This document shows, one piece after another, positions 1-5,835 of a DNA stretch of 5,835 nucleotides (its first letter is position 1; each line of letters opens with the position of its first letter). The position numbers were made by a program, and so were the translations under genes. Source of the DNA: Ignavibacteria bacterium (lineage in GTDB: Bacteria > Bacteroidota > Ignavibacteria > Ignavibacteriales > Ignavibacteriaceae); contig JAUSIA010000423.1 of assembly GCA_030648225.1 (NCBI GenBank), positions 1 to 5,835 of the forward strand, in the 5' to 3' direction. The notes beneath the pieces were generated by a model, which searched no databases, was not told where the DNA came from, and saw only the letters and a list, made by a program, of their open reading frames with translations.

Positions 1-420
1 ATTTCTGCCAAAAATTCATCAGAAAGAATTGAAATATCCGGGCTTGATACAAGAACTATTGAACAGGCAATACTTAAAGATTTACCAGGAATGACCTACG
101 ATGTAAGTAATGTAACTGTTAATCTTGATGTTCAGAAAATAGTGGATAAAAATTTTGATAATCTTCCTGTTTCTGTTCTTGATATTCCAAGTGATCGGGA
201 AGTTGTCCTTCTTCCTAACAGAATAAGTATTGGGGTGCGGGGAGGAATAAATATTTTGGGAAAATTAAATGAAGATCAGTTAAAAGCTTTTGTTTATTAC
301 AGAGATGTTGTTTTGGATACCTTGGGTAATGTTGCACCGTATGTCAAGAGTCCCCAGAATACATCTTTAATTTATACCAGACCGGAAAGACTTAGGTACA
401 TAATTAAAAAGTATAATTAA
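1..420 (+). CDS. YbbR/CdaR-like repeat protein, 3' part (5' end outside window)
   Basis: The reading frame is open from base 1 to the TAA at 418-420, giving the last 139 residues of a longer protein. An internal ATG at 91 is not a likely start, because the frame continues upstream with the same kind of sequence. The visible part reads as the end of one YbbR repeat followed by a full one: alternating beta-strand-like segments (VTVNLDVQKIVDKNF, then NLPVSVLDIP), a proline before a strand (LPNRISIGVRG), and the final pattern ending in RPERLRYIIKKYN. YbbR proteins usually have an N-terminal membrane segment followed by several such extracytoplasmic repeats; in Firmicutes the relative CdaR regulates the diadenylate cyclase CdaA. 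The N-terminal anchor and any cyclase neighbour would lie to the left and cannot be seen. tmk follows after 12 bp, so the two are probably co-transcribed. The family call rests on pattern, not on catalytic residues, and its role here is unknown. Confidence 0.66.
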   Translation: MSAKNSSERIEISGLDTRTIEQAILKDLPGMTYDVSNVTVNLDVQKIVDKNFDNLPVSVLDIPSDREVVLLPNRISIGVRGGINILGKLNEDQLKAFVYYRDVVLDTLGNVAPYVKSPQNTSLIYTRPERLRYIIKKYN

Positions 421-432
421 GAATTAACCCGC

Positions 433-1068
433 ATGTTCATCACCTTTGAAGGAATAGATTTCTGTGGCAAATCCACACAAGTGGAACTCTTAAAAAATTA
501 TCTTGTTAAAAAGAATAAAAAAGTTGAAATAATCAGGGAGCCAGGAGGAACTGAAATCTCAGAAAAAATCAGGGAAGCCCTGTTAGACAAAAAACATTAT
601 CACATGTTTATAGAAACTGAGATATTTCTCTTCTCTGCAAGCAGGGCACAATTGGTCAGGGAAAAAATTAGACCTTATTTAGAAAAAGGGGTATATGTTA
701 TTTCTGACCGTTTTCATGATTCAACCACTGCGTACCAGGGTTTTGGCAGAGGAATTGATATTAATACGGTAAGACATATAAACTCTCTTGCAATTGGAGA
801 AACAGTACCGGATATAACTTTTATTATTGATATACCGGTAAAAGTTGCGGATGAACGAAAAAAGATTAAAACCAATATGGATCTCGACAGGATCGAAATT
901 TCTGATTCTGTTTTTTATGAAAAAGTAAGAAAAGGATATTTAAAACTTGCAGAAAGCGAAAAAAGATTCAGAGTAATAGATGGAACAGAAAGTATTGAAA
1001 ATATGCATTATAAAATCGTTAACGAATTAAATATATTAGAAAAAAGGAGTGTCCATGAAGCCAGGTAA
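433..1068 (+). CDS. tmk: Thymidylate kinase (dTMP kinase)
   Basis: This enzyme phosphorylates dTMP to dTDP with ATP in the cytoplasm, an essential step of dTTP synthesis. The 211-residue length is normal for the family. Visible motifs are the Walker A loop at residues 7-14 (GIDFCGKS), REPGGT at 35-40, the Arg of SASRAQL at 71, the DRF (usually DRY) motif at 92-94 followed by DSTTAYQG at 96-103, and a LID region near 139-155 rich in basic residues and ending in LDRIE. Basic residues in the LID and none in the variable part of the P-loop fit the bacterial type II enzyme. The P-loop is slightly unusual in having Phe-Cys where many homologs have Gly plus a small residue. The ATG at 433 is chosen because the conserved FITFEG strand begins at residue 2; no convincing Shine-Dalgarno precedes it. 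The last codons overlap the start of the next gene, so translation of the two may be coupled. Confidence 0.96.
   Translation: MFITFEGIDFCGKSTQVELLKNYLVKKNKKVEIIREPGGTEISEKIREALLDKKHYHMFIETEIFLFSASRAQLVREKIRPYLEKGVYVISDRFHDSTTAYQGFGRGIDINTVRHINSLAIGETVPDITFIIDIPVKVADERKKIKTNMDLDRIEISDSVFYEKVRKGYLKLAESEKRFRVIDGTESIENMHYKIVNELNILEKRSVHEAR
1043..1049 (+). promoter_or_regulatory. Strong Shine-Dalgarno for the S41 protease gene
   Basis: AAAGGAG lies within the end of tmk, 5 nt before an ATG at 1055. It decides the start of the next gene. The alternative GTG at 1049 would share its first base with the end of this Shine-Dalgarno, so it cannot be served by it. This is the only strong ribosome binding site visible in the window. 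Confidence 0.72.
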
Positions 1069-2707
1069 GATTTTTGGGTATATAATGTCTTTCGTTGTAA
1101 TAATTTTGTTTTCCGGATTTTTTGCGGGAAAAGACGATATATACTTTGAAATCTCGAAGAACATAGATCTCTTTGGAACTGTTTATAAAGAGATCTCCCT
1201 AAACTATGTTGATGAAATTGATCCTGAAAAATTCATGGAAGCCGGCATCCAGGGAATGCTTAGCTCTCTCGATCCTTATACAATTTTTATCGATGAAAAC
1301 AAGAAAGATGATATTGATCTTATAACAAATGGTAAGTATGGCGGTGTAGGAATTTCTATTGGTATCAGAGCTGATAAAGTTACAGTCGTTGAAGTGCTTG
1401 ATGGTTACGCAGCTCAGAAACAGGGGTTAAGGATTGGTGATATCCTGGTTAAAGCAGGTGGAGTTCCAATTAGTCCCGAAAATATTGATGATATCTCAAC
1501 TTTAGTTAAAGGGGAACCGGGAACTGAAGTTGAGCTTAAAGTTTTAAGAAATGGAGATAAAGATACTCTTACCTTCAATCTTATACGAGAAGAAGTAATA
1601 GTAAAAAATCTTACCTACTATGGATTTTATCCTGAGAACAGCAATAACGTTTATTTGAAGTTAACAAACTTTAGCCGCTCAGCAGGTGATGAAGTTAAGC
1701 GGGCACTTAAAAAGCTAAAGGAAGAAAAAGAGATAAAATCTGTAATTCTTGATTTAAGAGGAAATCCAGGTGGATTGCTCGATGTAGCAGTTGATATAGT
1801 TACTAAATTTATTGATAAAGGTCAGTTAATTGTTTCAACTAAAGGAAGAGGTGAAACTTCTAAGAAAGATTATTTTGCTGTGCAGGAACCAATGGTTGGC
1901 AATGCAAAGCTTATCGTATTAATAAATGAAGGTTCTGCTTCTGCATCTGAAATTGTTGCCGGGGCAATACAGGATCACGACAGGGGAGTAATACTTGGAA
2001 CAAAATCTTTTGGTAAAGGATTGGTACAGACAATAACTCCTCTAAATTTTAATACTTCTATAAAGATAACTACCGCAAGATATTATACCCCAAGCGGAAG
2101 GTGTATTCAAAAAATTGATTACTCAAAAGACAATGATATTTTTGTAAATGTTGATTCAGTTATTACAACTCCTTTTTCAACTGACCATAAAAGACTTGTT
2201 TATGGAGCCGGAGGAATTGCCCCGGATACAACAGTTGAATACCGGAATGAAGGAGAAATTACTTCCGACCTTCTCGCAAAAGGTTTGATATTTAAATTTG
2301 CAGATTATTACTACTATAAAAATCTAACTGAAAATTTCTCATTATTAAAGAACGAAAAGCTTTTTAACGAATTTGAAAATTTCCTTAGTGCAAATAACTA
2401 TGTTTATACTTCAGAATCTGAAAAGCAGCTCGAATCTCTCATTGCTGATGCTAAAAAGAAAAAGCTGAATGATAATGTTGTAGCTGATCTTGAGAATGTA
2501 AAAAATCATTTTGAAGGAAATATCAGCTCAGAACTTAGAATTTTTAAGAATGAAATTCTGAAAGAAATTAAAGCAGAACTTGCTTCAAGATATGTTGGTG
2601 TTGAAAGTAAAGTTGAAGAGTTATTAAAATACGATGAGCAATTTCAAGCTGCTTTAAATGTTTTATCAGATGATCAAACATATAACAAATTTCTGAACAA
2701 CAAGTAA
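1055..2707 (+). CDS. S41 family C-terminal processing protease with PDZ domain
   Basis: This is a carboxy-terminal processing protease (CtpA/Prc type), expected to cut envelope proteins at or near their C-termini. The ATG at 1055 gives 550 residues and sits 5 nt after a strong Shine-Dalgarno; a GTG at 1049 would add two residues. In order: a hydrophobic N-terminal stretch at about 6-24 (signal peptide or membrane anchor, cleavage unclear); a helical region with the LSSLDPYT segment near 70-80; a PDZ domain at about 96-179 beginning GGVGISIG; and the S41 catalytic core with LDLRGNPGG, GSASASE and FGKGLVQ. By alignment with the plant and algal D1 protease family, the catalytic residues are Ser296 (middle Ser of SASAS), Lys321 and Gln325. 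GRCIQ (about 348-352) and GGIAPD (386-391) follow, then a charged, helix-rich C-terminal extension of about 160 residues, as is common in Bacteroidota-type homologs. The gene overlaps tmk by 14 nt and ends before a terminator. Its substrate cannot be told from sequence. Confidence 0.94.
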   Translation: MKPGKIFGYIMSFVVIILFSGFFAGKDDIYFEISKNIDLFGTVYKEISLNYVDEIDPEKFMEAGIQGMLSSLDPYTIFIDENKKDDIDLITNGKYGGVGISIGIRADKVTVVEVLDGYAAQKQGLRIGDILVKAGGVPISPENIDDISTLVKGEPGTEVELKVLRNGDKDTLTFNLIREEVIVKNLTYYGFYPENSNNVYLKLTNFSRSAGDEVKRALKKLKEEKEIKSVILDLRGNPGGLLDVAVDIVTKFIDKGQLIVSTKGRGETSKKDYFAVQEPMVGNAKLIVLINEGSASASEIVAGAIQDHDRGVILGTKSFGKGLVQTITPLNFNTSIKITTARYYTPSGRCIQKIDYSKDNDIFVNVDSVITTPFSTDHKRLVYGAGGIAPDTTVEYRNEGEITSDLLAKGLIFKFADYYYYKNLTENFSLLKNEKLFNEFENFLSANNYVYTSESEKQLESLIADAKKKKLNDNVVADLENVKNHFEGNISSELRIFKNEILKEIKAELASRYVGVESKVEELLKYDEQFQAALNVLSDDQTYNKFLNNK

Positions 2708-2731
2708 ATAAAAATAAATCTTTCCAGGTAT

Positions 2732-2766
2732 AAGGCAGATTATCTTTAAGATTATCTGCCTTTTTT
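2732..2766 (+). terminator. Intrinsic terminator after the S41 protease gene
   Basis: The arms at 2732-2745 and 2749-2762 form a 9-bp stem (AAGGCAGAT with ATCTGCCTT), then one T-T mismatch and 4 more pairs (ATCT/AGAT) closing a 3-nt loop. The distal arm runs straight into six T residues at 2761-2766. It starts 25 bp after the stop codon, where an operon end is expected. In reverse, the stem is preceded by T residues and followed by AAGG-type sequence, so bidirectional action is less clear. Confidence 0.85.
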
Positions 2767-2812
2767 ATTTCCCGTCTCTCTCTTTAACTTATCTAATATA
2801 TTATTCTTAAAT

Positions 2813-2820
2813 TATAATTG
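2813..2820 (+). promoter_or_regulatory. Possible promoter core (TATAATTG) for glcD
   Basis: TATAAT at 2813-2818 is a perfect sigma70-like -10 hexamer, and TATAATTG also matches the Bacteroidota -7 element (TAnnTTTG) at all but one position. No good -35 or -33 element sits at the right distance, and the region is very AT-rich, so chance is a real alternative. It lies between the upstream terminator and the ATG at 2837, where a promoter is needed; it would give a leader of roughly 12 nt. Confidence 0.35.
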
Positions 2821-2836
2821 AATCTCTTAAGTTGTT

Positions 2837-4258
2837 ATGAATCAAAATATAAAAAACAAGATTAAAGAAATTATTGGAAGTAAAAATTATTTTGATTCCC
2901 CCGAAGACAAGCTATGTTATTCTTACGATGCAACACCAATCTTTCAGCATCTTCCCGAAGCAATTATCTTCCCTGAAAATGAAGAGCAAATCTCTCAAAT
3001 AGTAAAATTAGCTAACCAGGAAAAATTTAATATTGTTCCGAGAGGAGCGGGAACAGGATTAAGTGGCGGAGCTATTCCTGTTGAGAACTCAATTGTTTTA
3101 GTAATGACAAAATGGAATAATATTTTAGAAGTTGATACACAGAATCTCACTGCAACTGTTCAGCCCGGAGTAGTAACTGGGGTTCTGCAAAAAGAAGTTG
3201 AGAAATATGGATTATTTTATCCTCCTGATCCGGGAAGCTTGAATGTATGCACAATTGGTGGGAATGTTGCCAATAATGCTGGCGGCTTACGCGGATTAAA
3301 ATATGGTGTTACAAAAAATTATATCCTTGGCACTGAAATGATTCTGCCTGATGGGGAATTACTAAAGACAGGTGGAAAAAATATGAAGGATGTAGCCGGA
3401 TATAATCTTCGCGATTTTATTGTTGGAAGTGAAGGGACTTTAGGAGTCATTACAAAAATTTTATTAAAGCTTATTCCCAAACCTCAGCAATCAATAACAA
3501 TACTTGCATATTTTAACAAGCTTGCTGATAGTGCAAAATCTGTTTCCGGTATTATTGCTTCTCATATTACTCCAAGCATGATGGAATTTCTTGATAACAC
3601 AACAATAAACTGTGTTGAAGATTATACCCACATAGGACTTCCGAGAGACAGTGAGGCAATTTTATTAATTGAAGTTGATGGACGCGGAAGTATGGTTGAA
3701 GAAGATGCAGAAACAATAATAAATATCTTAAAAAAGAATAATGCATCATTTGTAAAGAAAGCTGCAAATGATGAGGAAGCTTTAACTTTAAAAACTGCCC
3801 GAAGAAGTGCATTTAGCGCATTGGCAAGAAGAAGACCAACAACTATTCTTGAGGATGCTACTGTACCAAGAAGTGAGCTTCCTGTTATGATTGAAAAAGT
3901 GACTGAAGCATCAAAAATATTTGATGTTACATTTGGAAATTTTGGTCATGCAGGAGATGGCAATCTTCACCCAACATGTTTAACAGATGAAAGAGATAAT
4001 GATGAGATAACCCGTGCTCATAATGCTTTTGATTTCATTTTTAATGAAGCGATAAAGCTTGGAGGTACTATTACAGGTGAGCATGGCACTGGTTTGGCAA
4101 AAAAACATTTTCTTGAACAGGCAGCGGGAATTCCTGCTGTTGAAATGATGAAGAGAATAAAATCCGCAATTGACCCAAACAATATCATAAATCCGGGGAA
4201 GATTTTTTCTTTAAGTCCAAGGTGTGAAGAATATTCATCAGCAGGCAATAGGCAATAG
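2837..4258 (+). CDS. glcD: FAD-binding glycolate/D-lactate dehydrogenase subunit (GlcD family)
   Basis: This flavoprotein of the vanillyl-alcohol oxidase fold oxidises a 2-hydroxyacid such as glycolate or D-lactate to the 2-oxoacid. The 473-residue protein is complete. The N-terminal FAD domain shows PRGAGTGLSGGA (68-79), DPGSLNVCTIGGNVANNAGG (131-150) and GYNLRDFIVGSEGTLG (188-203). The C-terminal FAD-oxidase domain shows EDATVPRSELP (339-349), GHAGDGNLHP (370-379), GEHGTG (414-419) and the usual ending DPNNIINPGKIF (446-457). By family knowledge His371, His378 and Glu415 match the metal and substrate site seen in D-2-hydroxyacid dehydrogenases of this group. The ATG at 2837 has no clear Shine-Dalgarno but places the FAD motif at the normal distance. 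The 16 residues after NPGKIF are not family-like and are partly encoded by an intergenic-style heptamer repeat that also supplies the TAG stop. The partner gene glcF follows 157 bp later. The family is sure; glycolate versus D-lactate or another 2-hydroxyacid cannot be settled from sequence. Confidence 0.93.
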   Translation: MNQNIKNKIKEIIGSKNYFDSPEDKLCYSYDATPIFQHLPEAIIFPENEEQISQIVKLANQEKFNIVPRGAGTGLSGGAIPVENSIVLVMTKWNNILEVDTQNLTATVQPGVVTGVLQKEVEKYGLFYPPDPGSLNVCTIGGNVANNAGGLRGLKYGVTKNYILGTEMILPDGELLKTGGKNMKDVAGYNLRDFIVGSEGTLGVITKILLKLIPKPQQSITILAYFNKLADSAKSVSGIIASHITPSMMEFLDNTTINCVEDYTHIGLPRDSEAILLIEVDGRGSMVEEDAETIINILKKNNASFVKKAANDEEALTLKTARRSAFSALARRRPTTILEDATVPRSELPVMIEKVTEASKIFDVTFGNFGHAGDGNLHPTCLTDERDNDEITRAHNAFDFIFNEAIKLGGTITGEHGTGLAKKHFLEQAAGIPAVEMMKRIKSAIDPNNIINPGKIFSLSPRCEEYSSAGNRQ

Positions 4259-4264
4259 GCAATT
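4244..4264 (+). repeat. Heptamer tandem repeat (GGCAATA x3) across the glcD stop codon
   Basis: Three consecutive 7-base units lie at 4244-4250, 4251-4257 and 4258-4264. The third differs only in its last base (T for A). The TAG stop of glcD (4256-4258) spans the junction of units two and three. Seven is not a multiple of three, so gain or loss of a unit would shift the reading frame of the C-terminal tail. The conserved part of GlcD ends about 16 codons earlier, so function would probably not change. Confidence 0.9.
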
Positions 4265-4415
4265 AATTTGCAAAGAGCAGAGAGAGCATAGAGCAAAGAG
4301 AAAAAATATAATCAGCTTGGATTTTCATGATTTAAAAATATGGGTGTAAATGTTCTATTTGAACACTATGCACCATTCACTATGCAAAGTATTCGTTCGC
4401 ATTCAAAAAGAGTAA
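4259..4415. repeat. Low-complexity spacer of short degenerate repeats between glcD and glcF
   Basis: No gene is visible. The left part is purine-rich and built from variants of GCAAAGAG (exact copies at 4270-4277 and 4293-4300, with related GCAGAGAG and GCATAGAG between them). Further right, CACTATGCA occurs exactly at 4364-4372 and 4378-4386, a 14-bp period. A small inverted repeat, TGTTC (4351-4355) and GAACA (4361-4365), lies between these. I see no hairpin with a T-run, so transcripts from glcD could continue into glcF. I also see no convincing promoter, although the very AT-rich sequence would allow a weak one. Confidence 0.7.
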
Positions 4416-5705
4416 ATGATAAACGTAAATAACAATCTTCTTGGCGTTTTACCGAGTGACGATATTCTATCTCAGTGCATTCACTGCGGTATGTGCCTTT
4501 CTGTTTGCCCGACTTATGAACTAACAAAATTGGAACGTTCTTCTCCGCGCGGCAGAATAAAAATGATTAAATCTATTGCCAGGGGAGAGATGCCTATCTC
4601 TGAAGTTTTTGCTGATGAAATGAGTTTCTGTCTGGATTGCCAGGCTTGTGAAACTGCTTGTCCTGCTGGTGTTAAATATGGTTCTATGGTTGAAGCCGCA
4701 AGAGTTGAAGTTGATAATTCTGAATATGGTTCTTTCTTAAAGAAGAAGTTAAAGAGATATGTACTCAAACATATTTTAGCATCTAAAAGAAATTTAAAGA
4801 TTATATCCAGACTTCTTTATTATTATCAGAATTCATTTTTACCAAACTTTGTTAAGAAACTTTGTGAACTAAAAATTCTTCCTCAAAGAATTATTGAACT
4901 CGAATCACTTTCTCCCAAGGTTTCAAAAAAATTTTCAGATTCTACTATTCCGGAAATAATTGAACCACAAAAAGAGAGAACATATAATACAGCATTTCAC
5001 TATGGTTGTTTAATGAATGTTATGTTTGCAGATATTAATAAAGATACCGTTGAACTTCTTTCAAAAACCGGATGCAGAGTTGTTACTCCTGGAGACCAGC
5101 AATGCTGCGGTTCACTTCATGCTCATAACGGAGATTTTGAAACAGCAAAAAAATTAGCAAAGGAAAATCTTAAAACTTTCGGCAGGCATAATTATGATTA
5201 TCTTATTTCTAATTCTGCCGGATGTGGCGCTTTTATGAAAGAATATTATTATCTGTTCGAAGATGAACCTGAACTAAAAGAAGCAGCACAAAGTTTTAGT
5301 GAAAGTGTAAAAGATTTAAGTGAATTCTATTCAAATATATTTCCTTACGAATTTAAAGCAAGTAATGAGACTGTAACTTATCATGATGCATGTCATCTTA
5401 TTCATTCACAAAAAATTTATTCACAACCAAGAAAAATATTTAATTCAATCTCCGGGATTAAATTTAAAGAGATGGATGAATCTACCTGGTGCTGCGGTAG
5501 TGCAGGTATTTATAATATAGTCAGGTATGAAGATTCAATGAAAATACTTGAAAGAAAAATGAAGAATATTGAAAAGTCTGAAGCTGAAAAAGTTATTACA
5601 TCAAACCCCGGATGTATAGCTCAAATAGAATATGGCTGCAGAAAAAATAATCTCAACATTACAGTTGAACATCTCGCAACATTCCTCAACAGGAGTCTGA
5701 AATAA
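4416..5705 (+). CDS. glcF: Glycolate/D-lactate dehydrogenase iron-sulfur subunit (GlcF family)
   Basis: This 429-residue protein is the electron-transfer partner of the GlcD flavoprotein. It is expected to carry electrons from FAD through iron-sulfur centres to the quinone pool at the inner face of the cytoplasmic membrane. Two ferredoxin-type 4Fe-4S motifs lie near the N-terminus: Cys21, 24, 27 and 31 followed by Pro, and Cys72, 75, 78 and 82 followed by Pro. Two cysteine-rich CCG domains follow: HYGC with Cys198 and QQCCG with Cys230-231; then YHDACH with Cys326 and TWCCG with Cys359-360. All expected cysteines are present, so both cluster sets look intact. There is no signal peptide or clear membrane helix, so attachment is probably peripheral. 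The length is slightly above E. coli GlcF. The ATG at 4416 follows a purine-rich stretch (AAAAAGAG, 4405-4412) that is at best a weak ribosome binding site. The protein also resembles LutA/heterodisulfide reductase subunit D-type proteins, but the direct glcD neighbour supports GlcF. Confidence 0.92.
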   Translation: MINVNNNLLGVLPSDDILSQCIHCGMCLSVCPTYELTKLERSSPRGRIKMIKSIARGEMPISEVFADEMSFCLDCQACETACPAGVKYGSMVEAARVEVDNSEYGSFLKKKLKRYVLKHILASKRNLKIISRLLYYYQNSFLPNFVKKLCELKILPQRIIELESLSPKVSKKFSDSTIPEIIEPQKERTYNTAFHYGCLMNVMFADINKDTVELLSKTGCRVVTPGDQQCCGSLHAHNGDFETAKKLAKENLKTFGRHNYDYLISNSAGCGAFMKEYYYLFEDEPELKEAAQSFSESVKDLSEFYSNIFPYEFKASNETVTYHDACHLIHSQKIYSQPRKIFNSISGIKFKEMDESTWCCGSAGIYNIVRYEDSMKILERKMKNIEKSEAEKVITSNPGCIAQIEYGCRKNNLNITVEHLATFLNRSLK

Positions 5706-5726
5706 GAAACAAAATCTTCCATCTAA

Positions 5727-5757
5727 TTTGTTTTATAAACTACTTTTTGTAATTTTG
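5727..5757 (+). promoter_or_regulatory. Putative Bacteroidota-type promoter (TTTG-N19-TAATTTTG)
   Basis: TTTG at 5727-5730 and TAATTTTG at 5750-5757 are separated by exactly 19 bp. This matches the -33 TTTG and -7 TAnnTTTG consensus described for the primary sigma factor of Bacteroidota. It starts 22 bp after the glcF stop and points right, so it would drive a gene beyond the window edge with transcription beginning near 5763. The AT-rich background makes a chance match possible, and no downstream gene can be seen. Confidence 0.5.
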
Positions 5758-5797
5758 ACGACTAAAATTTAGCTAATATTCCTTTATAATTTTTCCC

Positions 5798-5828
5798 TGC
5801 GGGCAATCTGCCGCGGCAGATTACCGCA
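5798..5828. repeat. GC-rich palindromic element
   Basis: AATCTGCCGCGGCAGATT at 5805-5822 is a perfect 18-bp palindrome. Outer arms TGCGG (5798-5802) and CCGCA (5824-5828) can pair around a small asymmetric internal loop (5803-5804 against 5823). The element is far richer in GC than the genes around it. No T-run follows on either strand, so it is not a standard intrinsic terminator. No gene is visible in the flanking 5706-5835. It could be a dispersed repeat, a protein-binding site or part of a structured leader. Confidence 0.75.
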
Positions 5829-5835
5829 TAGAATA

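Noticed and set aside
91..93. ATG at 91 as the start of a small 109-residue protein
   Set aside because: The frame is open to the window edge and the upstream residues continue the YbbR-like repeat, so this is an internal Met.
1049..1051. GTG as the start of the S41 protease
   Set aside because: It overlaps the Shine-Dalgarno; the ATG two codons later has ideal spacing.
3567..3812. 81-codon open frame on the - strand inside glcD
   Set aside because: It lies entirely opposite the conserved GlcD coding frame, is of low complexity (Leu/His-rich) and has no recognisable motif; it is a shadow frame.
4018..4296. 92-codon open frame on the - strand over the glcD 3' end
   Set aside because: It is antisense to the GEHGTG and NPGKIF region of glcD and begins in the low-complexity spacer. 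No ribosome site or family pattern is visible.
4351..4365. TGTTC-N5-GAACA inverted repeat as an operator for glcF
   Set aside because: Arms of only 5 bp in AT-rich repeat sequence are easily found by chance; noted only within the spacer entry.
4259..4415. CRISPR array between glcD and glcF
   Set aside because: The repeats are 7-9 bases, degenerate and not separated by regular unique spacers.
4514..4768. 84-codon open frame on the - strand inside glcF
   Set aside because: It is antisense to the ferredoxin motifs of glcF, which are clearly the coding constraint here.
5798..5828. Palindrome as an intrinsic terminator of glcF
   Set aside because: No T-run follows on either strand and it lies about 90 bp past the stop codon; the T-run on the + strand comes before it instead.

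Overview
This is an AT-rich window carrying five protein genes, all on the + strand. They fall into two units separated by a clear intrinsic terminator. AT richness, mostly weak or absent Shine-Dalgarno sequences, a Bacteroidota-like promoter pattern near the right edge and the style of the proteins (an S41 protease with GRCIQ and GGIAPD motifs, a YbbR-repeat protein) suggest a bacterium of the Bacteroidota/Ignavibacteriota (FCB) group. That placement is an inference from style; there is no rRNA or other marker here to settle it.

Unit 1 (1-2766): the 3' end of a YbbR/CdaR-like repeat protein, thymidylate kinase (tmk) 12 bp later, and a membrane-anchored or secreted S41 C-terminal processing protease whose start lies inside the last codons of tmk. 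The spacing and overlap indicate one operon ending at the hairpin plus T-run at 2732-2766. The three products have unrelated jobs (envelope or signalling protein, dTTP synthesis, envelope proteolysis), so this looks like a housekeeping operon rather than a dedicated system.

Unit 2 (2837-5705): a GlcD-type FAD 2-hydroxyacid dehydrogenase and a GlcF-type protein with two 4Fe-4S ferredoxin motifs and two CCG domains. Together they probably form a two-subunit, membrane-associated glycolate or D-lactate dehydrogenase that passes electrons from the flavin through the iron-sulfur clusters to the quinone pool. No GlcE is present between or beside them in the window. The 157-bp gap between the two genes is made of short degenerate repeats, and the glcD stop codon itself lies inside a heptamer repeat.

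Right edge (5706-5835): no gene. It holds a good match to the Bacteroidota promoter pattern (TTTG-N19-TAATTTTG), reading out of the window, and a GC-rich perfect 18-bp palindrome with flanking outer arms. The palindrome looks like a dispersed hairpin repeat or a structured leader. I see no tRNA, rRNA, CRISPR array, transposase or phage gene. The genes are ordinary; the non-coding repeats and the edge palindrome are the parts that deserve a second look.
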